Positions 14,435 through 21,252 of a DNA stretch of 26,055 bases are shown here, piece after piece. Each line of letters opens with the position of its first letter. The first letter of the stretch is position 1. The stretch is from a virus. The notes under the pieces are model-generated. The model ran no database searches. It saw only the letters and a program-made list of their open reading frames with translations, and was not told where the DNA came from. The translations under genes and the position numbers were made by a program. Location of the stretch: the IMG/VR virus record IMGVR_UViG_3300027901_000031, positions 1 through 26,055 of that record, one strand, 5' to 3'.

Positions 14435-14465
14435 TCCCATCCCAGCTCACAAGAGCAAAAATCGT

Positions 14466-14505
14466 GCCGCGACTTCGCAAGTTGTTGATTTCGCGGCCTT
14501 TTTTT
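14466..14505 (+). terminator. Rho-independent terminator after first rightward gene
   Basis: GCCGCGA (14466-14472) pairs with TCGCGGC (14491-14497), with an inner ACTT/AAGT stem, and is followed by C and seven T. It sits 31 nt past the stop at 14434. Since further plus-strand genes follow, it probably attenuates rather than ends the early operon, unless a promoter or antitermination acts beyond it. Confidence 0.88.
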
Positions 14506-14582
14506 GCCCATAAAAAATTTTAATGCGCCCCCAAAAAAGTTTCATTGGCCGCGCCGGGGAAATTGGGCGAAAATGCGCCCCG

Positions 14583-14633
14583 CTGGAAGTTTTGCTCCCC
14601 TGACTGTCGGCTACGCCCGGGGGGAGTTTCCAG
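14583..14633 (+). promoter_or_regulatory. Structured 5' leader before the 79-aa gene
   Basis: CTGGAA/TTCCAG and CTCCCC/GGGGAG pair in nested fashion around a 20-base loop, giving a two-part stem 35 nt upstream of the ATG at 14668. A smaller stem GGGCG/CGCCC precedes it (about 14565-14580). The stretch 14506-14667 has no gene. It may control translation or transcription of the next gene. Confidence 0.45.
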
Positions 14634-14667
14634 CCCCCTTATCAACTCACACAACGGAGATGAGTAC

Positions 14668-14907
14668 ATGGCCCCAACAAACGATCATGACCAACAGATG
14701 ATGGCTTTGGAAAGCAAACTCCAAGCCTCCTTCAAATACCTGTCCGCTGGGGGTGCTCTCATCCCCGCCGCAGTAGCCCGTGAGTGGCTTCGTACCAGAG
14801 CCAACCTCTCCATCAAGACCGCGGTAAGCCACTACACGGAAAGTGACATCGACACCGTGGTGGAAAACTGCATCGCCGATCTACGGGCAGATATGTATAT
14901 CGCCTAA
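14668..14907 (+). CDS. Hypothetical helical protein, 79 aa
   Basis: The start is ATG 14668 (MAPTNDHDQQMMALESKLQA), eight bases after GGAG. A longer frame from 14545 overlaps the structured leader and is rejected. The protein is mainly helical: ALESKLQASFKYLSAGGALI, AAVAREWLRTRANLS and a C-terminal DIDTVVENCIADLRADMY. It has no TM or known motif, and an isolated Cys near the end. It is one of a run of small unknown genes in the early block. Confidence 0.66.
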   Translation: MAPTNDHDQQMMALESKLQASFKYLSAGGALIPAAVAREWLRTRANLSIKTAVSHYTESDIDTVVENCIADLRADMYIA

Positions 14908-14977
14908 CTGAGTTGCCATAAGCACAAGGACGTGCGCCTCAACTCTCAACCCAACAAACCAGACGGAGACACAATCC

Positions 14978-15529
14978 ATGCCTGAGGAAATGAAAGTCAC
15001 TCACAAGGTACAAGGCGGCCCCGAGCACATAGTCAGTGACAACGCCCTTGTTCTCTTTAAACAGTTCAGGAGAATGGCTATGCGAGCCCTTGAGAGCAAC
15101 AACACCCTTGGCCCGCCAATGGCATTTTTCATCAATGAGGGAGGTGCTCCTGTCGGTCAAGTCCAGCAGCAAGACGACGACGACGACAAGTACCGCAACC
15201 AAATCCGGACTCTCATCTCGGTCATGAAGCCAACCGCCTACGTGATCCTGAGCGAAGCGTGGGTCAAGACCTTTGAGCAAGGAGAGTCCTTGGACGACGC
15301 CAAGCCAGCCAGTGCCTACCCCGACAAGGAAGAGGTAGTAGTCATGTATCTTGAAACCAAGTTCGGTGAGACTGTCACGGCCTACTGCCCTCTGAATAGA
15401 AATGAAAGCGATGAGTACGAGAATCTCGGGAGCATAAACATAGTTGGCTCTTCGGGTACCCATCAGGAAGCTGCTCTGGGTAATCTCTTCGCTACAAATC
15501 CAGACTCTGTCAACTCTTCTCGGCACTAA
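14978..15529 (+). CDS. Hypothetical protein, 183 aa
   Basis: The start is ATG 14978, nine bases after GGAG. The leader before it contains CTCAACCCAACAAA, akin to the repeated leader found before the SPFH gene. The protein has an alpha/beta pattern: HIVSDNALVLFKQFRRMAMR, a Pro/Gly turn (LGPPMAFFINEGG), an acidic stretch QQQDDDDDK, then TAYVILSEAWVKTF and VVVMYLETKFGETVTAYCPL. The strand order resembles small phage proteins that answer metabolic or nuclease roles, but I recognise no family. The long antisense open frame here is a shadow caused by codon bias. Confidence 0.7.
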   Translation: MPEEMKVTHKVQGGPEHIVSDNALVLFKQFRRMAMRALESNNTLGPPMAFFINEGGAPVGQVQQQDDDDDKYRNQIRTLISVMKPTAYVILSEAWVKTFEQGESLDDAKPASAYPDKEEVVVMYLETKFGETVTAYCPLNRNESDEYENLGSINIVGSSGTHQEAALGNLFATNPDSVNSSRH

Positions 15530-15532
15530 GTG

Positions 15533-15709
15533 ATGAGAGAGCTTCTGGACGCCATGACAAGAGCAGCCACTGAGATGATGCCAGCCAGTGTAAAGACATG
15601 GGGGGCAAGGGCTTGGTTCCTCCTGTGCTTCACGGCTGTCATGGCCTTTTATCCACCCATACTGGCCCTGTGGCTGTCTATGTGGTGGGCACTTAAAGCA
15701 GTCAACTAA
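15533..15709 (+). CDS. Small two-helix membrane protein, 58 aa
   Basis: The frame runs from ATG 15533, three bases after the previous stop, to TAA 15709. A helical N-terminus (MRELLDAMTRAATEMMPASV) precedes a hydrophobic stretch of about 30 residues, 26-55, which is broken by a Pro-Pro pair and Tyr (AFYPPILALW). It is best read as a membrane hairpin or two short TM helices with many Trp. There is no SD of its own close to ATG, so translational coupling to the upstream gene is likely. The next gene follows after 13 nt. It may be part of the membrane group that follows. Confidence 0.62.
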   Translation: MRELLDAMTRAATEMMPASVKTWGARAWFLLCFTAVMAFYPPILALWLSMWWALKAVN

Positions 15710-15722
15710 AAGGAGACAACCA

Positions 15723-15947
15723 ATGACAAAAGTAACCGTCAAGAAGGGAACCCTCAACGACACCATCGTTATAGAAACCAGTGACCAGACCCTTAACTGG
15801 ACAGCGAGGGTGGAAAACTGTGGTAAGGCCTACGCTGTCTATGACGAAAACAACAACGAAATTACTCAAGTTCCAACATCGAGTAATTACGGTTACAGAG
15901 CAGTTGCAGAGGTAGCGATCAAACAAATCTTCGCTAACCGTCCTTAG
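15723..15947 (+). CDS. Hypothetical protein, 74 aa
   Basis: A strong RBS (AAAAGGAG) precedes ATG 15723. The protein seems small and beta-rich: MTKVTVKKGTLNDTIVIETS, TLNWTARVENCGKAYAVYDE, then a C-terminal helix (YRAVAEVAIKQIFANRP). No TM or catalytic residues are seen. It lies directly before the duplicated leader and the SPFH gene; whether it belongs with that group is unknown. Confidence 0.68.
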   Translation: MTKVTVKKGTLNDTIVIETSDQTLNWTARVENCGKAYAVYDENNNEITQVPTSSNYGYRAVAEVAIKQIFANRP

Positions 15948-15957
15948 TCAACCCAAC

Positions 15958-15979
15958 TCAACCCAGTAAAGGAGAAAGT
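15958..15979 (+). repeat. Leader repeat copy 1 (before SPFH gene)
   Basis: This 22-nt sequence, beginning TCAACCCAG and holding the RBS AAAGGAGAAAGT, recurs at 17075-17096 with one change (T to C). It forms the RBS region of the SPFH gene. Confidence 0.85.
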
Positions 15980-15981
15980 CT

Positions 15982-16947
15982 ATGTCAATAACACCCAAAG
16001 TGATCCTGACCTTCGCGGTTAGCTGCTTTGTCGTACTGTACCTGCTCATCGGTATTACCAGTATCGAGTTGGGTGAGGTCGGCCTGCAAGTCCGTATGAT
16101 CGGTACTGACCGGGGTAAAACTACCATGCTGCCCCCGGGTACACGTTGGGTAGACCCGACACTCAACGATGTTTTCACCTACGATGCGCGTCTGAAGCAA
16201 TACTCGCTGGAAGATGTTCCTGCCAGTACCAAGGACGGACAGCCCATTCAGGTTGATCTCTCCCTTGAGATGGGTCTTGTAGCCAAGAACATTCCTACGC
16301 TTCACAGGGATATTGGCCGTAGCTATTACGCACAGGTTGTCTACCCGGCTGTTCGTTCGACTCTTCGCAATACCACGACAGAGCAGTTGAGTGACGAAAT
16401 TTACACTGGTGACGGTCGAGCCTATATCCAGAACAAAATGGAGAAGCTCTTACGCGCCAAGCTGGAGCCGCTTGGATTCCGTATCGCAATTAACTTGCGG
16501 GAGATCGTCTTTACCAACTCTGATTTTGTCGCTCTCTTGGAAGATAAGGCCAAGGCACAGCAAACCGTCGAGATCGAAAAGCGCAAGGCAGAAGCGGCTG
16601 TCAATATCGCCAAGAAAGTGGCGAACATAGCCGAAGGTGAGAAGCAGAAAGTAATCAAGGCTGCTGAAGCGGAGAAAGAGAAAATCCGTCTCACCGGTCT
16701 GGGTCAGCGTCTGGCCAAGGAGCAGGAAGCCAAGGGTAATCTGGCTCTTGCGAAGGCCAAGGCTGAGGGTGAGCGTCTGTCAGTACAGGCTTACGGTGAC
16801 GGCGGTACTTATGCATCTGTCAAGTGGGCTGAAAGTATCGGGCCGAAGATGCAGGTCTGGGGTGTCCCGACCGGGGCTCCGGGTACCACAACCCTCATGG
16901 ACGTGAATGGCATTCTTCAGGGTGCTTTCCGGCCTGCTGCAAAGTAA
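15982..16947 (+). CDS. SPFH/band-7 (prohibitin/HflK-like) membrane protein, 321 aa
   Basis: One N-terminal TM helix (about 7-26, KVILTFAVSCFVVLYLLIG) is followed by an SPFH-type beta domain (about 28-185). Its features are SIELGEVGLQVRM, PPGTRWVDP, and the DGQPIQVDLSLEMGL strand pair, which is the band-7 signature arrangement. A long Ala/Glu/Lys coiled coil (about 186-265, DKAKAQQTVEIEKRKAEAAV...) follows and would drive ring or cage assembly. The C-terminus is Gly/Pro-rich. SPFH proteins form large membrane cages that corral lipids or regulate AAA proteases such as FtsH. The RBS is AAAGGAG, five to six bases from ATG 15982. Here it heads a group with an AAA+ ATPase and a VWA/HExxH protein, suggesting a membrane-anchored complex. 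Confidence 0.9.
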   Translation: MSITPKVILTFAVSCFVVLYLLIGITSIELGEVGLQVRMIGTDRGKTTMLPPGTRWVDPTLNDVFTYDARLKQYSLEDVPASTKDGQPIQVDLSLEMGLVAKNIPTLHRDIGRSYYAQVVYPAVRSTLRNTTTEQLSDEIYTGDGRAYIQNKMEKLLRAKLEPLGFRIAINLREIVFTNSDFVALLEDKAKAQQTVEIEKRKAEAAVNIAKKVANIAEGEKQKVIKAAEAEKEKIRLTGLGQRLAKEQEAKGNLALAKAKAEGERLSVQAYGDGGTYASVKWAESIGPKMQVWGVPTGAPGTTTLMDVNGILQGAFRPAAK

Positions 16948-16956
16948 GGAGCCTCT

Positions 16957-17073
16957 ATGTTCAGAACCATAGCGTTAATCGCCCTTGTACTACTGTTGGT
17001 GATCGTTATGTCTCCCGCTCTCATGGAGTGGGGCAAGCGATTGGCCCAGTACATCAAGGGTATGTTCAAGTAA
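16957..17073 (+). CDS. Small single-pass membrane protein, 38 aa, paired with SPFH gene
   Basis: ATG 16957 follows AAGGAG at six bases and the frame ends TAA 17073. The peptide is one hydrophobic helix (about 4-21, TIALIALVLLLVIVMSPAL) with a basic amphipathic tail (MEWGKRLAQYIKGMFK). It begins nine bases after the SPFH stop and precedes leader repeat copy 2, so the two genes form a unit. Small TM peptides often modulate SPFH or FtsH-type complexes; that role is inferred here. Confidence 0.75.
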   Translation: MFRTIALIALVLLLVIVMSPALMEWGKRLAQYIKGMFK

Positions 17074-17074
17074 G

Positions 17075-17096
17075 TCAACCCAGCAAAGGAGAAAGT
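17075..17096 (+). repeat. Leader repeat copy 2 (before AAA+ gene)
   Basis: This copy matches 15958-15979 at 21 of 22 bases. The gene it precedes has a longer RBS-to-ATG distance (11 bases), and the repeat is followed by GTGTAGTAATG, which places a GTG-TAG start-stop pair before the true ATG. Confidence 0.85.
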
Positions 17097-17102
17097 GTAG
17101 TA

Positions 17103-17912
17103 ATGAAATCTACTGTCAAGAAAGAGTTGGAGTCCTTGTCCAACGATGTCAAGGAACACTTCGAGGTTAAAATCCCCGATCATCGGTCTGCCATGCCGGA
17201 GATCAACGAGTGGGATTTGATTAACTCGATTCTGCCCAAGACTCGCCGGGTACTCCTGTACGGGCCTCCGGGCACCGGCAAGACTCATGCGGCCACGTAT
17301 CTCGATACTGAAGGCAAGACGGTGTATTCCCTGACTCTCACGGAAGCTACGCCCGATGCCGAGATTCGCGGTCACTTTGTCCCGGCTGGTGACGGTAAGT
17401 TCAAGTGGATGGACGGCCCGGCTATCAAGGCATGGAAAGAAGGCTGCCCTCTGGTTATCAATGAAATCAACCGGGGTAGCCCTGAAGCCCAGTCCTTCCT
17501 GTACGTGCTCTTGGACGATCCCAAGACTGCTCGTATTACGCTCCCTACCGGCGAGACTGTCACTCCACAAGAGGGCTTTCGCGTAGTGGCTACCATGAAT
17601 GGCCGACCGGATGAGCTGCCGGAAGCACTGGCTGATCGTTTCCCTGTCTCCGTTGAGGTGATGCAGACGAACCCTCACGCCCTTACCCAGCTTCCTACAG
17701 AGCTGCGTAAATTGGCGCGGGATACGTCCAACATTGTCGATGAAGAGCGTCGCATTACTATCCGTAGCTGGTTGGCCTTCGCTGATCTTCTGCGTATTGG
17801 AAGTGACGTAGACAAGGCGGGCAAGGCGGTCTTTAACGCGAAGTGGGAAGATTTACGTGTGGCTGTGCTTGTAGCTATGCAACCTTCCCCGGACAAGACC
17901 CGGGCCAAGTAA
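17103..17912 (+). CDS. MoxR/CbbQ-type AAA+ ATPase, 269 aa
   Basis: The start is ATG 17103 (MKSTVKKELESLSNDVKEHF); the longer frame from 17028 would overlap the small TM gene. Motifs: Walker A GPPGTGKT (54-61), Walker B LVINEINR (117-124), sensor 1 VVATMNGR (161-168) with N166, and arginine finger region ALADRF (R179). The ATP-dependent ring ATPase of this clade (MoxR, CbbQ, CobS, NorQ) works with a VWA-domain partner to remodel or insert cofactors into target proteins. The VWA partner is encoded directly downstream. A helical lid with RITIRSWLAFADLLR follows sensor 1. The preserved motif set indicates an active ATPase. Confidence 0.93.
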   Translation: MKSTVKKELESLSNDVKEHFEVKIPDHRSAMPEINEWDLINSILPKTRRVLLYGPPGTGKTHAATYLDTEGKTVYSLTLTEATPDAEIRGHFVPAGDGKFKWMDGPAIKAWKEGCPLVINEINRGSPEAQSFLYVLLDDPKTARITLPTGETVTPQEGFRVVATMNGRPDELPEALADRFPVSVEVMQTNPHALTQLPTELRKLARDTSNIVDEERRITIRSWLAFADLLRIGSDVDKAGKAVFNAKWEDLRVAVLVAMQPSPDKTRAK

Positions 17913-17957
17913 GGTAATTAGTGGGGGTAGGGAATGGGCCTTGCCCCCCAAGTTACC
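17913..17957 (+). promoter_or_regulatory. Stem-loop leader between AAA+ and VWA genes
   Basis: GGTAA (17913-17917) pairs with TTACC (17953-17957), and GGGGG (17923-17927) with CCCCC (17944-17948). The structure starts right after the AAA+ stop and ends about six bases before the AAAGGAG of the next reading frame. No T run follows, so it looks more like RNA stabilisation or translational control than a terminator. Confidence 0.5.
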
Positions 17958-17976
17958 AAGCAAAGGAGATATTTTT

Positions 17977-18006
17977 ATGCCAACAGAGAAGAGAGGTGGT
18001 CACTAA
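17977..18006 (+). CDS. Nine-residue upstream ORF (MPTEKRGGH) coupled to the VWA gene
   Basis: ATG 17977 has the best RBS here (AAAGGAG, nine bases). The frame encodes MPTEKRGGH, and its TAA shares a base with the VWA ATG (TAATG). It may be a leader peptide that sets VWA translation by coupling, though it could be a chance start. Confidence 0.42.
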   Translation: MPTEKRGGH

Positions 18007-19592
18007 TGGCTAAGAAACCGTTTTATCCTGAGGGTCACGACAATCAAACCGAGGTCGGACATTTCTACCCTGAGGTTATAGCCCCGGATATTAAATCTGG
18101 AGACAAACAGTGGGAGATTCATGAACCTGAGACTTGTCCCCGGGTAAACGCTGAACAGCGGATTGCCGAGATACCTAGAGGCAGGAATAACATAGATTAT
18201 TTCTCCAGAGTGCATGAATTGGCTCATGTAAAACTGTCTCCCCTGAGAAAACCGACCGATGTTAACGATCTTATTCTCAATTCTGTTGAGGATATGCGGG
18301 TGAATGGTTGGGCTACCCGGGTAGCAAGGGTACCTCTTAAGGTTTACAAGGAAGATGAGACTGCTGAACATTACCAGATACGGGCTAAAGAGCAGGCTAA
18401 GGCTATTAGTACCTTCGTTCAATTGCCTCCGTACTTGCAGTTTTTGTCTGCCTTGTCTGCCAAGGACAGTAATTTTGAAGAGGTCTTGAAACCTTTCCAG
18501 TCCAGAGACGTTACAGACTGTATAGACCGGGCACATAAACTTCTGTGGGCAGATGGTGTTCCGACTTTCAGTCGGGTACATGAGCTGGCTCGCTGGCTTC
18601 AGTTTTTGATAGCTGAAGAGGAAGAAGATATGCAGCAGGTAGCGGTAGCCCTTCAAGAGGCTCTCGACGGTATCCCGGTACGGAAGGTCGGTGAAGGTGA
18701 GCTTGAGGACGGTGACGGCCCACCCAACGCGAAGGCTCAGGGTGCTGTCCAAGGTGACGGTACGAGTAAGGGGGATTCTGACGAAAGTGATCCGACAGAG
18801 CTTCACGTGAATCCTTACTCTGTTCCAAAGGTGCCGGTGAATAGCATTCACTATAACAAGTTCAAGGTACCCTCTAGTTATCTCAAGAAATTCTACAGTA
18901 CCTTGGGAGATCGGGTTGGTAAGTTAATCACGGACAAGGTAGACGGTAAGCCGTCTACCCAGAGTGCTGAGTACTATCCGTGGAATGACATGAGGATTCT
19001 CATGCCGGATATGCCGCATCCTGCCTTGCCCCCCAAGGACAAAGCTATGCGTAACAAGTTCAACGCTACTGACAGGGGTTCAGTACCAACTCATATGCAC
19101 CGCTATCATGTGGATTTGGCTATCTTTGGACGAAAGACCAAGAAACAGGAAGGTATCAGTATCTTGGTTGATACTTCTGGTTCCATGTCTCTGGATGAAG
19201 AAGATATGACCCGGATATTGACTGAATGTCCGGCAGCTACAGTAGCAAGTTATTCCGGGCCTTGTAGTGGGAGTCGGGGAACGCTGATTATTCTGGCCCG
19301 GGGTAAACGAAGAGTTGCTCTTGACAATGTACCTTCTGCTGGTGGTTGTAACACTATCGACCTTCCGGCTCTTCAGTGGTTGGCTCGACAACCCGGCCCT
19401 CGTTACTGGCTGTCAGACGGTGGTGTAACTGGTAAGGATAATATGGGTAGTGCGCGTAACTCGCGACAAGTCTGGGATTTGTTGAAACAGGCTGACATCT
19501 TTCAGGTTTTTGACGTTGATGAGTTGATTAAAGTCATGACAGGTAAACAGAAACTGAAACCTATTCGCCTGTACAAACTTGACTGGACGTAA
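18006..19592 (+). CDS. VWA-domain protein with HELAH metallopeptidase-like motif, 528 aa (partner of MoxR-type ATPase)
   Basis: The start is ATG 18006 (MAKKPFYPEGHDN) by TAATG coupling. The longer frame from 17934 passes through the stem-loop. Residues 62-100 hold a zinc-peptidase-like motif, RVHELAHVKLSP (HExxH, 70-74), followed at 92-98 by NSVEDMR, a spacing seen in CobT-like and related VWA proteins. A helical region (110-225) and an acidic Gly-rich linker (228-265) follow. The C-terminal VWA domain shows the MIDAS motif ILVDTSGSM (D389-x-S-x-S393), a MIDAS threonine near T450 (GGCNT) and a closing D471 (LSDGG). VWA proteins bring substrates to MoxR-type ATPases. I read the pair as an ATP-driven remodeller with possible protease activity. 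Confidence 0.86.
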   Translation: MAKKPFYPEGHDNQTEVGHFYPEVIAPDIKSGDKQWEIHEPETCPRVNAEQRIAEIPRGRNNIDYFSRVHELAHVKLSPLRKPTDVNDLILNSVEDMRVNGWATRVARVPLKVYKEDETAEHYQIRAKEQAKAISTFVQLPPYLQFLSALSAKDSNFEEVLKPFQSRDVTDCIDRAHKLLWADGVPTFSRVHELARWLQFLIAEEEEDMQQVAVALQEALDGIPVRKVGEGELEDGDGPPNAKAQGAVQGDGTSKGDSDESDPTELHVNPYSVPKVPVNSIHYNKFKVPSSYLKKFYSTLGDRVGKLITDKVDGKPSTQSAEYYPWNDMRILMPDMPHPALPPKDKAMRNKFNATDRGSVPTHMHRYHVDLAIFGRKTKKQEGISILVDTSGSMSLDEEDMTRILTECPAATVASYSGPCSGSRGTLIILARGKRRVALDNVPSAGGCNTIDLPALQWLARQPGPRYWLSDGGVTGKDNMGSARNSRQVWDLLKQADIFQVFDVDELIKVMTGKQKLKPIRLYKLDWT

Positions 19593-19597
19593 GATGT

Positions 19598-19867
19598 ATG
19601 GCGGGTATGAAGTGTGACTGTTCTGTCTACACTGAATCCCACCCTTTACTGTGGGGTAGTTGTACTGGTGAGCCACTTCATCAATCAATGTTTGAGCAGG
19701 CTGTTGGTTGTATGGAGTGTCCTCACCGGGGGCAACACTTGCAGCGGGTTAAAGGCGAGAAGGGAAACTCAGTAGTAATTAAACGAACGTGCAAAGCTCG
19801 GGATGGAAGAGACTGTCCCACTGTGAAGCACCTAGCTCAGGAGAAATATAGAGATGAAAATGTTTGA
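19598..19867 (+). CDS. Cysteine-rich small protein, 89 aa
   Basis: ATG 19598 lies six bases past the VWA stop, without a clear SD. Seven cysteines occur: CDC near residue 6, C22, CMEC at 38-41, C65 and C73, plus several histidines. This favours a small zinc-binding or Fe-S fold. The rest is basic (RGQHLQRVKGEKG, VVIKRTCKARDGRD). The gene overlaps the start of the two-TM protein by 14 nt, and so belongs to the same operon. The family is not recognised. It could be an adaptor or DNA/RNA-binding partner. Confidence 0.64.
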   Translation: MAGMKCDCSVYTESHPLLWGSCTGEPLHQSMFEQAVGCMECPHRGQHLQRVKGEKGNSVVIKRTCKARDGRDCPTVKHLAQEKYRDENV

Positions 19868-20843
19868 AGATATGACAGCGATTTCTTTTATCCTTTACGG
19901 TGGTATAGCCGTTTTGTTTGGTGTGCTTGTGGGGACTAGTAATTTTGAGTCTGGCGCAGACCCGGCTACTGCTGTAGTTACGGGTATTCTGTATGCGCTT
20001 ACTCTTTTCGCTCTGAATATGGCCTTTCACCACTTCTGGCTGTGGGTTTTCTCCAAGAAGAAGAGGAAAGGTTCAGGCTCCAAGATACCACAGGAATTGG
20101 ATGCTATGTTGGAACGGTTACAGAATCTTCCCGGGGTGAAAGTTACGTCTTACCAGTTTAACGAACGGGATGCCGGATTAGCTCATGCTGCTACCTTGGC
20201 TCATGTCATGTTGGCCAAAGCTATGGCACAGATTGAGAAACATGGTTATGACGAAGAGGCGTTTCGTAAGGCTGATATTGAAGTGGATTTAGAGTGGTTG
20301 ACCAAGCTAGCTGCTGGTTTCATGGTTCTCTACACTCATCTTGTTACAACTGATGAGGGTTTCAAGAGTTCTATGGATGGTGCCCTTAAAATACTCATAG
20401 AGGGGTTGAGAGCAGATGCGCCTGACTCAAGAGCAGCTAAGGCTTTTATGGCTAATGCCAGTGAGATTCAGGTGTTACATGAGATGCCTAAAAAGACTCA
20501 GGAGGGATTCTTGAAGAGGAATGTCGCCATGACAATCGATACCTATGGGGGCTTGCAGAAACTCATGCGTGATGTTGAGGGTGGCAAACGGAAGGCTTCC
20601 AAGATTGACCCGGAGAAATTGAAGGAACACTTCAAAGAGATGGGTCTGCCGGATGAGTTGGCAGATACTGTTGCTACCAGCATAGAGGAGGAACAAAAGA
20701 AAGAGAAACGAAAGAAGGCTAAAAAGGATAAGGCTAAGGACAAGGATGAGCCTGTTGTCGTGGAGTTTGAGCCGGATGAGGTTACTAAGGACGGTTGGGA
20801 GGTAAAGGCTCGTGGCAAGAAAGCAGTCAACGATGATAAGTAG
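19854..20843 (+). CDS. Two-TM membrane protein with long charged cytoplasmic domain, 329 aa
   Basis: The start is ATG 19854, ten bases after AGGAG; ATG 19860 is also possible. Two N-terminal TM helices, about 9-28 (AISFILYGGIAVLFGVLVGT) and 40-66, are followed by a KKKRKGSGSK positive-inside stretch. The remainder (about 76-329) would be cytoplasmic: a helical domain rich in Ala, Met and Glu with LAHAATLAHVMLAKAMAQIEK, then a Lys/Glu-rich low-complexity segment (EEEQKKEKRKKAKKDKAKDK) and an acidic end. No family is recognised. As the last member of the SPFH-AAA-VWA run it could anchor the complex to the membrane or bind its substrate. Confidence 0.74.
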   Translation: MKMFEDMTAISFILYGGIAVLFGVLVGTSNFESGADPATAVVTGILYALTLFALNMAFHHFWLWVFSKKKRKGSGSKIPQELDAMLERLQNLPGVKVTSYQFNERDAGLAHAATLAHVMLAKAMAQIEKHGYDEEAFRKADIEVDLEWLTKLAAGFMVLYTHLVTTDEGFKSSMDGALKILIEGLRADAPDSRAAKAFMANASEIQVLHEMPKKTQEGFLKRNVAMTIDTYGGLQKLMRDVEGGKRKASKIDPEKLKEHFKEMGLPDELADTVATSIEEEQKKEKRKKAKKDKAKDKDEPVVVEFEPDEVTKDGWEVKARGKKAVNDDK

Positions 20844-21252
20844 AAAGATTACTTGGTATCGGTTAGGGGGTAAGGACGGGCATACGCCTGTCCCTACCCC
20901 GTTAGAGGGTGTTGACTGGAATACCCATCGTGTTGCTCAGACTCAATGTTGGGTACTGTGGAGATGGTGGTGCCCAATCCCGGTTTATATACGCTTGTCT
21001 ACGGTATTTTTAGCCTTGGATCATTCATTTGGCCCCGGGCCTTCCTGTATCGGGCCGCGCGTCTTTGAGACAATGGCTTTTTACCCTTCCACTTTTAGTG
21101 AGCACCCTTACCACCAAGCGGAGTTCCGTACCTGTACGTGGGAGCAGGCTGTTCGGGCTCATAAGTTGATTCTGTCCTATTTACGTTGGGGGCTGATACC
21201 TCCTGTGGAGAATATTACCCTCACCCTGATAGAGGAGAGTGTTCATGATTGA
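20833..21252 (+). CDS. Widespread phage hypothetical protein with DHSFG...ETM motif, 139 aa
   Basis: The start is ATG 20833 (MISRKITWYRLGGKDGHTPV), overlapping the previous stop by 11 nt. The core FLALDHSFGPGPSCIGPRVF followed by ETMAFY and later TWEQAVRAHKLIL matches a very common phage family of unknown function, recalled as 'TvFLGlDHsFG.GpPvlfETMvF...R..tweeA..gH'. It is soluble and rich in Trp, His and Pro. The pattern of conserved Asp, His and Glu could bind metal, but no activity is known to me. This member is typical in length and motif order. Confidence 0.78.
   Translation: MISRKITWYRLGGKDGHTPVPTPLEGVDWNTHRVAQTQCWVLWRWWCPIPVYIRLSTVFLALDHSFGPGPSCIGPRVFETMAFYPSTFSEHPYHQAEFRTCTWEQAVRAHKLILSYLRWGLIPPVENITLTLIEESVHD

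Noticed and set aside
14504-14701. Plus-strand open frame of 65 codons before the 79-aa gene
   Set aside because: It starts in the T run of the terminator, lacks an RBS and crosses the structured leader.
14939-15766. Long open frame on the minus strand (275 codons)
   Set aside because: It lies opposite three plus-strand genes with good RBSs and intact junctions; the peptide has no sensible domain pattern and no RBS.
16917-17678. Minus-strand open frame (253 codons) opposite the AAA+ gene
   Set aside because: It overlaps a gene with complete Walker and sensor motifs and two RBS-led small genes; no RBS of its own.
18003-18851. Long minus-strand open frame (282 codons) opposite the VWA gene
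   Set aside because: It is a shadow of the VWA coding frame; the opposite strand encodes recognisable HELAH and MIDAS motifs.
17103-19592. Reading the AAA+/VWA pair as a cobalt chelatase (CobS/CobT)
   Set aside because: The motifs are shared by the wider MoxR-VWA group, no large CobN-type subunit or other cobalamin gene is near, and the SPFH and membrane partners do not fit that pathway.
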